A program made the translations under genes and the position numbers. Positions 50,734-59,269 of a DNA stretch of 64,000 nt are shown piece after piece. The stretch comes from Candidatus Obscuribacter sp. (GTDB lineage Bacteria > Cyanobacteriota > Vampirovibrionia > Obscuribacterales > Obscuribacteraceae): positions 6,510,001 through 6,574,000 of the forward strand of contig JADJQZ010000001.1 of NCBI GenBank assembly GCA_016712465.1, read 5' to 3'. Under the pieces are notes generated by a model that saw nothing but the letters and a program-made list of their open reading frames with translations, did not search any database and was not told the origin of the DNA. Numbering within the stretch: position 1 is the stretch's first letter; the number at the start of each line of letters is the position of its first letter.

Positions 50734-52302
50734 CTAGCCGGCCGGTGAAACCTTGGTCTCAGCGCCTGCCGGTGCTGTAACCGTATCGACAGGGCTTGCG
50801 GAAGTGCCGTCCTTGGAAGCAGTGGTGGCGGGAGCCGCAGTCTCCGGCCTGGCGTCTGCCGCCTGTGTGCTTTCCGGCACAGCGACCACTTCGTTTGCAG
50901 TCTTCGATCCAGCGACCGCTTCACTTGCAGTCGGCGGTACAGCGACCACTTCGTTTGCAGTTTTCGATCCAGCGACCACTTCATTTGCAGTCAGCGGCGC
51001 AGCGACCGCAGGGGCCGTTGTGTCCACCGTCACTGCTGCTTCCGGCAAAGGCGGCATGTTGTCCACCATTGCCTGAGCGAATTCGCTCGTGGAAAGCTGT
51101 TTGGAGTCGCTCATGAAACGAGCCAGGTCACCTGTGACCGTGCGTGCACCGATGGTCTTTTCCACCGTCTGCATGACGATCTGTGCTGCTTCCTTCCAGC
51201 CCAGGTACTCGAGCATCATGACACCCGAAAGAATCAAGGAGCAGGGATTGGCCAGGTTCTTGCCGGCGATATCAGGGGCGGTGCCATGGGTGGCTTCGAA
51301 TATGGCGCTTTTGTCGCCGATGTTGGCACCCGGTGCGATACCGAGACCACCAACCTGAGCGGCGCAAGCGTCCGAGAGATAGTCACCGTTCAGGTTCATG
51401 GTGGCAATCACCGAGAACTTGTTGGGCTTGGTCAGCACTTCGAAGAACATGGCGTCGGCGATACGATCATTGAGCAGAATCTTGCCTTCCGGCAAGGCGC
51501 CGTTGTGTTTTGCCCAGAGGTCGGCTTCCGTGACAATCAGGTCGGCGAACTCTTCTCTGGCAAGCTCATAGCCCCAGTCGCGGAAGGCCCCTTCAGTGAA
51601 TTTCTGAATGTTGCCCTTGTGTACCAGGGTGACCACCTTGCGGTTGTGGTCGATGGCGTACTGAATGGCACGGCGCACCAGGCGACGGGAGCCCATGCGG
51701 CTCATGATCTTGATGCCGATGCCGGAGTCGGCGAGAACCTTGATGCCCATCTCGTCGAGAAGACTGATGACACGCTTGGCGCCGTCGGAGTCAATTTTGA
51801 ACTCGATGCCGGCGTAGACGTCTTCAGTATTTTCGCGGAAAATGACCACGTCGAGGTCCTGGGGCGACTTTACCACGGAGGGCACGCCGGGGAAGTAGCG
51901 CACGGGGCGGACGCACTGGTAGAGGTCGAAGGTCTGACGCATGGTCACGTTGAGACTACGCATGCCACCACCGGTGGGGGTGTTGAGCGGTCCCTTGATG
52001 GCAATGCCGAAGGCCTTGATGGCGGCCAGGGTGTCGTCAGGAAGGGCTTTGCCGAACTGGGCTTTGGCTTTGTCACCGGCGAAAACTTCCAGCCAGGCGA
52101 TGCGGCGTTTGCTGCCATAGGCGCGGGCGATGGCTGCATCGAGGACGAGCCGGGTGGCACCCCAGATCTCCGAACCGATACCATCGCCTTCGATGAACGG
52201 AATGATAGGACAGTCAGGCGTGACCGGTTTGCCTGCCAGGAAACTGATGGTTTCGCCGGCTGGTACTGGTACACCGTTGTATTTGACAGGTTCTGTGCTC
52301 AT
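50734..52302 (-). CDS. icd: isocitrate dehydrogenase with NAD-type residues and repetitive C-terminal tail
   Basis: TCA enzyme: isocitrate to 2-oxoglutarate + CO2. ATG 52302 (522 residues); the frame runs further but aaggcaac precedes this ATG. Core residues match the E. coli type: FIEGDGIG, RSLNVTMRQ (the phosphorylatable Ser region), FRENTEDVYAG, HKGNIQKFTEGAFRDWGYELA, NLNGDYLSDACAA. The cofactor loop reads HGTAPDIAGKN, where NADP enzymes have Lys-Tyr; Asp-Ile is the NAD pattern, and TVTGDLARFM lacks the Tyr that binds the 2'-phosphate. After ~430 residues follows an extra tail of TANEVVAGSK-like repeats. No regulatory kinase is in the window. Confidence 0.92.
   Translation of the reverse strand: MSTEPVKYNGVPVPAGETISFLAGKPVTPDCPIIPFIEGDGIGSEIWGATRLVLDAAIARAYGSKRRIAWLEVFAGDKAKAQFGKALPDDTLAAIKAFGIAIKGPLNTPTGGGMRSLNVTMRQTFDLYQCVRPVRYFPGVPSVVKSPQDLDVVIFRENTEDVYAGIEFKIDSDGAKRVISLLDEMGIKVLADSGIGIKIMSRMGSRRLVRRAIQYAIDHNRKVVTLVHKGNIQKFTEGAFRDWGYELAREEFADLIVTEADLWAKHNGALPEGKILLNDRIADAMFFEVLTKPNKFSVIATMNLNGDYLSDACAAQVGGLGIAPGANIGDKSAIFEATHGTAPDIAGKNLANPCSLILSGVMMLEYLGWKEAAQIVMQTVEKTIGARTVTGDLARFMSDSKQLSTSEFAQAMVDNMPPLPEAAVTVDTTAPAVAAPLTANEVVAGSKTANEVVAVPPTASEAVAGSKTANEVVAVPESTQAADARPETAAPATTASKDGTSASPVDTVTAPAGAETKVSPAG
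50870..51003 (-). repeat. 30-bp tandem repeat encoding the isocitrate dehydrogenase tail
   Basis: About four units of a 30-base repeat (agcgaccacttcgtttgcag plus a variable half), alternating two versions, so the 60-base period is also seen. The units encode ten-residue TANEVVAGSK / TASEAVAVPP-like blocks in frame. Confidence 0.85.
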
Positions 52303-52660
52303 AGCTTGTTGCCTTCTTCTGAACAGGTTCAGGTTATGTTGGTTAGAGCCTCTGCGGTGACCGTCGAATTTTCTTCGTGCCAATCTGCAAGATTGAAAAA
52401 TCTCGCTCATGAACGTAGAAACTAGGAAAGACACTTTTAGAAGCTATAAACAGCGGTGAATATTACGGGCGGAATTAACGTCACAACCTAAGGCCGCCCC
52501 GGCCGACGGCGCAACCTCTCAATTGTTGTCAACAGGCTTTATCAGGGTGATTTTTTGAGAATTCATACAGGGAGGCGTAGAAAGCAGTTCAAAAGATCTG
52601 GTTGTAAAGTAGGCGAGGCTAGCGCAAGCGTCTTGTGAGCGGCGGTGCGATCGGGTTTGT
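52303..52660. other. intergenic region upstream of isocitrate dehydrogenase
   Basis: 358 bases, minus-strand promoter region of isocitrate dehydrogenase plus the 3' flank of the next gene. A purine/pyrimidine asymmetry and ttgttgtcaaca palindrome (ttgtcaaca near 52525) are the only local features. No gene seen. Confidence 0.3.
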
Positions 52661-53413
52661 TTAGAGTGCAAAGAAGCGTTTGAAGCGGGCCAACAGGCTC
52701 ACTTTGCCCGAAGTAGAGCAGTTCTTTCCGCCAGGGTTCATCCCCAGCACTTCAATTTTTAGCAGACTCATTTCTTCATGCAGGGCTTGTATTTCCTGGC
52801 TGAGCTGATTCAGTCGCAGACGCAGTTGCTGCTTCTCTTCCTCGCCTTTCTGAATCTGATTCCAGAGTTCGGTTGCTACGGGCATGAGCATGTCGCGCTG
52901 TTGCTGTTCTGCTTCGTTTTGGTTGCGTGAACCGGTCTGGAAGTGCAGATTGATAGTAGCCGTTTCTTCGCTTATGGAAGCCATAGGCTCTTCTTGTGGT
53001 TCGGCGGATACAGTGCAAGCCGACATTGAAGCAGGGACTTCCTGAGGGAGTGTGAAGCTTGCTTGGTTTTGGTCTATTGGTATTTCCTGCGGTTCCGGCA
53101 AAATCTCGGCTTCTACGGAGAAGATAGGATCAAGACCTTCGACTGTCAACCGTTCCTCCTGGACAGGGCTTGTTTTCAGTCTGGTCTGGCAGGCTTTCAC
53201 TCTCACATCGAGAAGGGCCTCAAAGTCGCAGGCATAGATGAACCAGCAGTCTTTGCCGCTGTGTCTTTCTGAAATCTGTCGCTTCTCGCCGCGAATTTCC
53301 CCTCTTTCAAGGCGGTATTCGAGACTGTCGATACTCTCTCCAAGCAGTTGGGCGGCACGCGCAACCGGCATGAGAGGGTGAATCTTAATAGCCTGGGTAT
53401 CTACTCGCAGCAA
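52661..53413 (-). CDS. putative HTH-like protein with C-terminal coiled coil
   Basis: 250 residues, start uncertain (TTG 53413; or ATG 53371). The N-terminus PVARAAQLLGESIDSLEYRLERGEIRGEKRQ has the look of a MerR/excisionase-type winged helix that reads a site or regulates a partner (Ala-Ala-x-Leu-Gly-x-S and a following wing), followed by WFIYACDFEALL. The middle is Glu/Pro/Gln-rich; the last third (NQIQKGEEEKQQLRLRLNQLSQEIQALHEEMSLL) is a leucine-heptad coiled coil. No known family assigned. Confidence 0.5.
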   Translation of the reverse strand: MLRVDTQAIKIHPLMPVARAAQLLGESIDSLEYRLERGEIRGEKRQISERHSGKDCWFIYACDFEALLDVRVKACQTRLKTSPVQEERLTVEGLDPIFSVEAEILPEPQEIPIDQNQASFTLPQEVPASMSACTVSAEPQEEPMASISEETATINLHFQTGSRNQNEAEQQQRDMLMPVATELWNQIQKGEEEKQQLRLRLNQLSQEIQALHEEMSLLKIEVLGMNPGGKNCSTSGKVSLLARFKRFFAL

Positions 53414-53583
53414 TGTCTAGGTACTCGCAATTCTGGGATTGATACCATATACGGAGCCGCCTGCAACAGGTCGTGCGTTGTATATATAATTGTCAAAGCC
53501 CTGTATATAGCACCTGCTAAAGGTGGCTCTGCGTAAGGCATTTGCAATTGAGAGCGGCGCAAAAAATGTTTTTCAGCCAAGCC

Positions 53584-54330
53584 CTATTGTAAACCTTCCT
53601 GCAGTTTTTTCAAGAAGTTTAGATCTTGTGCGTTCAACTTGGCCTTGTTGAGAAGGTCCGGTCTTCTCTCCAGGGTGCGCTTCAGTGCTTGTTCTCGTCG
53701 CCAGCGGTTTATTTTTTTGTGGTCACCATTGCGCAATATTTCGGGTACTTCCATGTCTCTGAAGACAGGTGGTTTTGTATATTGCGGACCTTCTAGCAGG
53801 CCGTCGTTGCCCTCATTGAAGGATTCCTGGTGGAGTGAAAGGCTCTGACCGAGCACTCCCGGTATCAGTCTGCCGACGGCATCGACTATTACGAGGGCGG
53901 CAAGTTCACCGCCGGTGATGACAAAGTCGCCAAGGGAAATTTCGTGAGTGGCCAGGCTGTGAATTCGCTCATCGAAGCCTTCGTAGTGTCCGCAAATGAT
54001 GGTGATGTCAGTCATCTTGGCCAGTTCTTCGGCATCGCTTTGCTGAAAGGGCTTGCCCTGGGGGCTGGTGATGATGACGGGAGAGTCAGGCTTGCGTTCG
54101 ATAGCCTCCAGGCAGGCGAAGATTGGCTCCGGTTTCATCACCATGCCGGCGCCGCCACCATAAGGGGTGTCATCAACCTTACGGTACTTGTCCTGGCAAT
54201 ATTCTCTGGGGTTATAGCTGCGGCAGGCGATTTTTCCCGCTTTAGCGCCCCTGCCTATGATGCTGGTGCGGCAGTAACTATCGATAAGTTCCGGGAAGAG
54301 CGTGATGACGTGGAAGGTTATTTCTGGCAT
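53584..54330 (-). CDS. trmD: tRNA (guanine-37-N1)-methyltransferase
   Basis: 248-residue SPOUT enzyme that methylates G37 next to the anticodon and prevents +1 frameshifting. Signature motifs: FHVITLFPELIDSYCRTSIIGRGAKAGKI, VDDTPYGGGAGMVMKPEP, IICGHYEGFDERI, SLGDFVITGGELAALVIVDA, and IPGVLGQ. The length and the whole run of motifs match TrmD. The usual neighbours (rpsP, rimM, rplS) are absent from the window, so this copy is outside the common operon. Confidence 0.96.
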   Translation of the reverse strand: MPEITFHVITLFPELIDSYCRTSIIGRGAKAGKIACRSYNPREYCQDKYRKVDDTPYGGGAGMVMKPEPIFACLEAIERKPDSPVIITSPQGKPFQQSDAEELAKMTDITIICGHYEGFDERIHSLATHEISLGDFVITGGELAALVIVDAVGRLIPGVLGQSLSLHQESFNEGNDGLLEGPQYTKPPVFRDMEVPEILRNGDHKKINRWRREQALKRTLERRPDLLNKAKLNAQDLNFLKKLQEGLQ

Positions 54331-54519
54331 TGATCCTTAGTGTTTGCTTGCAGGTGATCCCAACACTAAACATGGTTTTCAACCTGGGGCTTATCCGTAA
54401 CCTGATTTTCCCATAGCTTGGCAAAATATACGCGCTTTCGTTAATACGGTTTGGTCGATGACAGCCGAGCGGCATTTTTGCACAATAGAAAGGCGAGCAG
54501 CAGTTTTGAGGTGGTCAAA

Positions 54520-55344
54520 ATGGTCAGCAGAAGTGAAGTAAGACGGCAGTCCAAGGGCGGTCTCTCTCGGTCTGAGACTAGGAAGTTTGTGGAGAACCAC
54601 CCCGCTTCGCAGACGATTATGCCGCGCAATATTGACCGTTCGATGTTTGGGCATGCTGAGCCGGAAATCGGCCGCAGCCTCAACAAGGGTGAGCATGTGG
54701 CTCATATGGAGTTATCCGAGCAATTCATCAGCGGCTTCGGCGAGGAGCGTTCAGTTGATGTAATGGCCTGGATGGATGAGCTGAAGGCCGATTCCAGCAG
54801 TTTTATCGCTTCGCGTTTCGATGAATTGGTGCAGGAGGAGGAGCGCATGCGCCGCTACCGCACGGCCGTCTCGTCTTTGATCGACAAGATTTTTCAGGAT
54901 TTGCGCTATTTTGCCTTTGAATTCAATAAGGTGGCTCGCGGCACTTCCATGCAAATGGTGGCAACCGCCCTGGGAGAAGTGACGGAAGTTATTCAGGTCA
55001 ATTCCAAAAGGGAGGTGGAGGCCAGCGCCACCTATTTCCGGGCTAGATTGGCTAACAGGCACTATGCGCTGGTCTTGCGGGGTGCCGAGCGCCGCATCGA
55101 GTTTTACCTGGTGCCGGTGGCCCAGGTCATGGGCCAGTCGACGGTGGAAAGCCAGTACCTGCCGATGGCCAGTCTGGAGATTCGCTTGCGGGGTGAAGAA
55201 CTCGCCTGGCGTTTAACCGGCGAGGAGTCTGTAAATCTGCCCACTGGCAGCATTGAAGAGCTATCGATGTACCTTTTCGGGACCCTTGTGGATGTGACCA
55301 AACAGGAAGTAAGGCGTATAGAGGCTGAAGGCGGAGTCTGTTAG
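54520..55344 (+). CDS. uncharacterised protein
   Basis: 274 residues from ATG 54520, which has gaggtgg 5 bases upstream; a frame start at 54451 has no ribosome site. Polar Arg/Ser-rich N-terminus (SRSEVRRQSKGGLSRSETRKF), then a helical region with RFDELVQEEERMRRYRTAVSSLIDKIF, then alternating strands (YALVLRGAERRIEFYLVPVAQ, ASLEIRLRGEELAWRLTGE). No signal peptide. No family recognised. Confidence 0.6.
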   Translation: MVSRSEVRRQSKGGLSRSETRKFVENHPASQTIMPRNIDRSMFGHAEPEIGRSLNKGEHVAHMELSEQFISGFGEERSVDVMAWMDELKADSSSFIASRFDELVQEEERMRRYRTAVSSLIDKIFQDLRYFAFEFNKVARGTSMQMVATALGEVTEVIQVNSKREVEASATYFRARLANRHYALVLRGAERRIEFYLVPVAQVMGQSTVESQYLPMASLEIRLRGEELAWRLTGEESVNLPTGSIEELSMYLFGTLVDVTKQEVRRIEAEGGVC

Positions 55345-55562
55345 CCTGCCCTGCCGCTGCCTGCACCTATGCCTTACCGGCAGTAAATTATTCTGTCTCA
55401 AGGGTAGTTTCGCCTTGCCAGTTTGGGATTTGCCGTTCAAACTGAGAGATAGTCGTATGGAATGCAGCGGCAATTTACCGGCTGGTTCTTTCGATTCTTA
55501 CCGGTTCATGGTTCAGGCAGGCAGTTGGTCAGCGGGTTAGCCGAGTCAGTTAGCCAATATTA

Positions 55563-56492
55563 TTGGTGAAGGTCGAGGGATTTTTGCGCCGTTTATGTGC
55601 CGTTTTGGCCTTGCTATTGAATCTCGGCTTTGCCGTTCCGTATTGCGGATGGTGTTCTTGGGCCGTGGCTCAGGGGCCTTTTATTCAGTCGGCGGAAAGG
55701 CTTGAGCGCGAGAAAAACTTCGCAGCGGCAGCCAGGGCTTATGGCGAAGCTATCAAAATCGTGGGTCGGGACAAACAGGTCGACAAGGCTAAACTCGGGC
55801 AGCTTTATTTCAAAAGAGGATATTGCTATCAGCGCAGTGGCGCTTCGGAAGAAGCTGTCCTCGATTTGGAGCGCAGTGTTTCGCTTGGCCATCGGGGTAA
55901 GCACCTGGAGCGCTATCTGGGAGAGGCTTATTTAAACACCTCGCAGTTTGACAAGGCTATTGAAGTGATTAATGAAGGAATCAAGAAGAGTACTGGTAAA
56001 GACCAGAAGCGTCTTTATACCTTTTACGCTTTGCGGGCCGGCGCTTACAAGGGTAAAGGCGACGATGAGCGGCAGTTGGCCGACCTGACCAGGGCTGTAG
56101 AATGTTGTGATAAGCCGGCCAGGTTGCTGAAAGAGCGCGCCATATACTTTGAATGGCACAAACAGTGGCAGAAGGCCATCGCAGATTTTGATGCTATAGA
56201 GGCGATTGAGCCGCTCACGGCCAGTGGATTGAATTCCCGGGCACGCTGCAAAATGGAGCTGAAGCGCTACGCTGAGGCCGTGAAGGATTACAGCCGCAGT
56301 ATTGCACTGGAGCCCAAGAAGGCCGGATTATATGTGGCGCGGGCTAAGGCCTACAGGCTTTGCGGCAAGCCGGATCTGGCTGATGCCGATTTGAAAGTTG
56401 TGCAGTCTCTGGGCGAAGATTTTGAGCTGGAGATCGGCAAAAGAAACAGAAAGAGATCCGAAGGGAAAACACCTGCGGACGGTAAAAAGTAG
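55563..56492 (+). CDS. exported TPR-repeat protein
   Basis: 309 residues. Start TTG 55563 or GTG 55566, no clear ribosome site. Signal peptide (RRLCAVLALLLNLGFAVPYCGWCSWAVAQGP). About six TPR units: NFAAAARAYGEAIKIV, QLYFKRGYCYQRSGASEEAVLDLERSV, YLGEAYLNTSQFDKAIEVINEGI, WQKAIADFDAIEAIEP, KRYAEAVKDYSRSIALEP. Similar in style to the other exported TPR proteins here. Confidence 0.72.
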   Translation: MVKVEGFLRRLCAVLALLLNLGFAVPYCGWCSWAVAQGPFIQSAERLEREKNFAAAARAYGEAIKIVGRDKQVDKAKLGQLYFKRGYCYQRSGASEEAVLDLERSVSLGHRGKHLERYLGEAYLNTSQFDKAIEVINEGIKKSTGKDQKRLYTFYALRAGAYKGKGDDERQLADLTRAVECCDKPARLLKERAIYFEWHKQWQKAIADFDAIEAIEPLTASGLNSRARCKMELKRYAEAVKDYSRSIALEPKKAGLYVARAKAYRLCGKPDLADADLKVVQSLGEDFELEIGKRNRKRSEGKTPADGKK

Positions 56493-56653
56493 CTGGTTCG
56501 GCATCGGTCAAATGCCCGATGGCTTGTGCGGCAGACGGCAAAGAGCGGATTAGCAGTTTCCGCCTCTTAACCGATATCGCATTTCAGGCCGGCACTATAA
56601 ATTGAGAGTATTGGCATGGAGGCGGCGGTTTGACCAGCCGGAGGAAAGTTACA

Positions 56654-57073
56654 ATGAACAGTTTGTCACTGCAATTGCGATACGAATTCGATATGTTCTT
56701 CGGCATGGTCGGACTGGTTCTGATCAAACTGGCCAGCGTCAGCTTGCCGGTACATGGAGCGATGCACAGGCGGGTAGCATACGCCAGGGTTGAATCCTCC
56801 AGGAGTCGCACCAATCAACTAAGTAAAACGTTGAAAGCGCCGGCGGGACAAAATTCCAATGTGGTCTATTGGAAGAAAAGTTCGCTGACTGCAGACGAGA
56901 TAGACTATCTGCGCAGCAAAAGAAGGTCTTATTCCAACCCCTGGCACAACGTTTCTGAAACCAGCGGTAGAAAGGTTTGGAGCAAATTGTCGCTGGTGCG
57001 CCTGAAGGCGCTGGAAGCCAGTTATAAGGCACCGGCAGCCCCTGAGCGTGATTTCGAATATATCTGCAGATAG
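56654..57073 (+). CDS. small basic uncharacterised protein
   Basis: 139 residues from ATG 56654, which has ggagg 8 bases upstream. Hydrophobic N-terminal segment (YEFDMFFGMVGLVLIKLASVSLPVHG) that may be a membrane helix or signal sequence, then an Arg/Ser/Lys-rich body (RRKRSYSNPWHN-like) and a C-terminal RDFEYICR. Followed directly by a strong terminator. No family recognised. Confidence 0.55.
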   Translation: MNSLSLQLRYEFDMFFGMVGLVLIKLASVSLPVHGAMHRRVAYARVESSRSRTNQLSKTLKAPAGQNSNVVYWKKSSLTADEIDYLRSKRRSYSNPWHNVSETSGRKVWSKLSLVRLKALEASYKAPAAPERDFEYICR

Positions 57074-57130
57074 TGCGAATTACTAGATTCTTTTGAAATT
57101 TGAAGTTTTCCCCCCGAGTAGCGAGCGAGG
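57074..57130. other. short spacer before a terminator
   Basis: It leads into the terminator at 57131-57160, nothing else seen. Confidence 0.3.
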
Positions 57131-57160
57131 AAAAAGGAGGTAGCCTGTACCTCCTTTTTT
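57131..57160 (+). terminator. strong Rho-independent terminator, probably bidirectional
   Basis: A 12-bp perfect stem (57131-57142 with 57148-57159), a 5-base loop and T6 on the plus strand, A5 on the other side. It ends the small gene at 57073. Confidence 0.9.
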
Positions 57161-57556
57161 CGCGTTTTCTTTCCTGTTTCCTCTTAGCTCCGCTAGCAAT
57201 GCTAGCTCAGGCTAATAAAATGGAAACAGAAAAGGTGGCAAAGCTTGCCTGAATCTTCGGCTTGCCCGGCTTTTTGCCGGCCGAGTTTCAGATGGGAGAA
57301 ATAAATTACTGGAGAAACGAGGACCGCTGGTTTAAGTACTTGGGGTTCATTCTTTTCTTGATTCAAAAGGCAAAGCTTCCTACCAAAACAAGACCTTACA
57401 TCAGTCCCGGTTTAATCCTTTGCAGCTTTTAGCGGCCTTTAGCGGCTTAAGTTTGCCCATTTGCCACACTGCAGAGGAGTTCTTAGCGGCGTACAGGCGT
57501 GCCTTTGCCGGCACTCTACACGTCAGAGACAAACACATTTCCAAAGTGGAAAGAAA
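57161..57556. other. promoter/leader region of the gene at 57557
   Basis: 396 bases. A small hairpin (gctagcaatgctagc around 57190-57206). No clear -35/-10 pair chosen. The gene downstream has C/G-ending codon use typical of this genome's well-expressed genes. Confidence 0.35.
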
Positions 57557-58582
57557 ATGACCGAACAGAACCAAGAAGTCCCCTCCACCCCCGCTGGTGA
57601 AGAGCCGGCTGTGCAGTCCCCGGACTCCGCCGTTGAGAGCCCGGCTGCAGTCGGCAGCGAAGGCCAGGCACCGGTGGCAGTCGAAAGCACGGCAACGGCC
57701 GGTGGCGAAAGCCAGGCTGCGGCGGCTGTGGACAGTACGGCAGCACCGGCAGCGGCGGCAAGCGAGACTCCTGAAGCCACCATCGAGATCGAAGGACAGA
57801 AGATGCCGGTGGATTCGCTGGTGTTCATTGTCCAGCACGGTATCAACACCTGTCAGGTGCGCTCCTCCGTCACCGGAGACTTGAACCAGGCCAACGACCA
57901 GGTGCTGCGTGCCTATCAGGCGGCAGCCTTCTTCTCGTCCAATACGGCCGCCGCCATCGGTGCGCAAGTGCTGCTCTGCATTGCCAGCGGTGATGGCGCC
58001 CTGGTGAAGCTGGCCATGCAGGTGGGCGGTCGCATGAACAAGCGTCACGAGGAGTTCTGGAAGGACTACAACGCTTGCCGCGACGGCGACCCGCCGGCCC
58101 TACCCGGCGATCTCGAAACCCGTCGGCAGGGGCTGCGTGCTCGTCTGGAGGCGGCAAACGCGCTGGTGGCCTCCACGGCGGCCTCCGTGGAGGCCCTGGC
58201 CGATGACGACAGCCTCAAGGCTTCTGCCCGCCTGGCCTTGCAACTGGTGCAGGTGGCCCAGCGTGAGGCCGCTTCCAGTGTGGAGTTTGCCCTGGGCAAC
58301 TTCAACATGGAGATCTCGGACGAACAGTTGAAAGAGACTGTGGCTGACCTCAAGCTGCAGTTGATGGTGCTCATGGGCAAGAGCGAGGCGGAAGCCACGG
58401 CCATGATCGATACCCGTCTCGGTGCTACCGACGCCGCCAAGAAGGCCACCATGGTGAACGCACATCGGACCAAGCTGGCCGCCGATTCGCAAGGCAGCCT
58501 CGACGGTGCTCTGCTCAGCAGCGAGCAGGAACTGGCGGCGGTGGAACTGGGCGTGGCCCTTTTGACCATCTTCATGGTCTGA
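57557..58582 (+). CDS. uncharacterised Ala-rich protein with high-expression codon style
   Basis: 341 residues from ATG 57557, tggaaag box upstream; the frame extension to 57461 has none. The first ~85 residues are Ala/Val/Glu/Pro-rich with repeats (VESPAAVGSEGQAPVAVEST), likely disordered. The rest is helical: VDSLVFIVQHGINTCQVRSSVTGDLNQAND, then AAAFFSSNTAAAIGAQVLLC, and LRARLEAANALVASTAASVEAL, SARLALQLVQVAQREAASS. No signal peptide. No family recognised. The codon use ends mainly in C/G as in the lipid genes. Confidence 0.6.
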   Translation: MTEQNQEVPSTPAGEEPAVQSPDSAVESPAAVGSEGQAPVAVESTATAGGESQAAAAVDSTAAPAAAASETPEATIEIEGQKMPVDSLVFIVQHGINTCQVRSSVTGDLNQANDQVLRAYQAAAFFSSNTAAAIGAQVLLCIASGDGALVKLAMQVGGRMNKRHEEFWKDYNACRDGDPPALPGDLETRRQGLRARLEAANALVASTAASVEALADDDSLKASARLALQLVQVAQREAASSVEFALGNFNMEISDEQLKETVADLKLQLMVLMGKSEAEATAMIDTRLGATDAAKKATMVNAHRTKLAADSQGSLDGALLSSEQELAAVELGVALLTIFMV

Positions 58583-58680
58583 ACATCTTTTGAGGGGCGG
58601 AGCGGCTTTGCCGGCTGTGCCCCTCTTTCCTTTCCGACTCGGGCGTTTCAAACTCTAACTTGAACGGCTTCTGCCGGTGA

Positions 58681-59013
58681 ATGATGGATATTGTCAACGG
58701 TTTTCTTATCATTGCGCAGGAGGCACTAAACTGGCTGATTTTGCTTGGCTGGATCTATGTGCCGATGCTTCTGGGCTTTTTGATTGCTTTTCAGGCGCCA
58801 CCGCCGGTGGCGCGCCTGCTTGCCGGTCTGACCGCCTTTGTTTTCGTGGGGGCGGCCTTCGGTTTTTTCTTTCCTGACCGCAATGGTGGCTGGGAGTCCT
58901 TATCCAACTGGTTCTCCTGCCTTTTGGTGGGCATCGAAGCCTTGCTCTTTCTCTGGGGGCAAGTGAGCGCACTCTGGCTGAGGCGGTGGATTAAATCCGA
59001 GGTCGGTGTTTGA
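58681..59013 (+). CDS. small multi-pass membrane protein
   Basis: 110 residues, ATG 58681 or 58684. Three probable membrane helices (residues ~14-38 LNWLILLGWIYVPMLLGFLIAF, ~47-65 AGLTAFVFVGAAFGFFF, ~77-100 SNWFSCLLVGIEALLFLWGQVSA) and an Arg-rich end. No family recognised; unrelated in codon style to its upstream neighbour. Confidence 0.6.
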   Translation: MMDIVNGFLIIAQEALNWLILLGWIYVPMLLGFLIAFQAPPPVARLLAGLTAFVFVGAAFGFFFPDRNGGWESLSNWFSCLLVGIEALLFLWGQVSALWLRRWIKSEVGV

Positions 59014-59269
59014 TCGGGACGATGACCCAGGCTTCTTGACTTAAACAAAACCCGGGTGCGGCGGGTAAAGTGGTATCGAATTCGGTACCGTCTTTGCCTG
59101 TCGCTACCTGTTTTGTAAAAAAACTTCCATGTAACACGATACGGTATAGTGAAAACCAGGGAAACCGATTGAACTTTGGATTTTCATGGAGGGCTGCGTA
59201 GTTCCCCCACTGACAACGAGGTCTTTGTTAGTAATGATCTAGATCTACCGGAGCTGGAGATCTTCCGTT
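59014..59269. other. intergenic region upstream of the 635-residue protein gene
   Basis: 256 bases holding the promoter and leader of the next gene. An acgatacggtatag stretch is AT/GC-mixed and could be part of a -10 area, not assigned. No gene seen. Confidence 0.3.

Noticed and set aside
51286..52425. 379-residue plus-strand open frame opposite isocitrate dehydrogenase
   Set aside because: Shadow; the isocitrate dehydrogenase frame holds all family motifs.
53481..53510. TTGACA and TATATA-rich stretch upstream of the coiled-coil gene
   Set aside because: The two elements are not at promoter spacing in either orientation, so I did not call a promoter.
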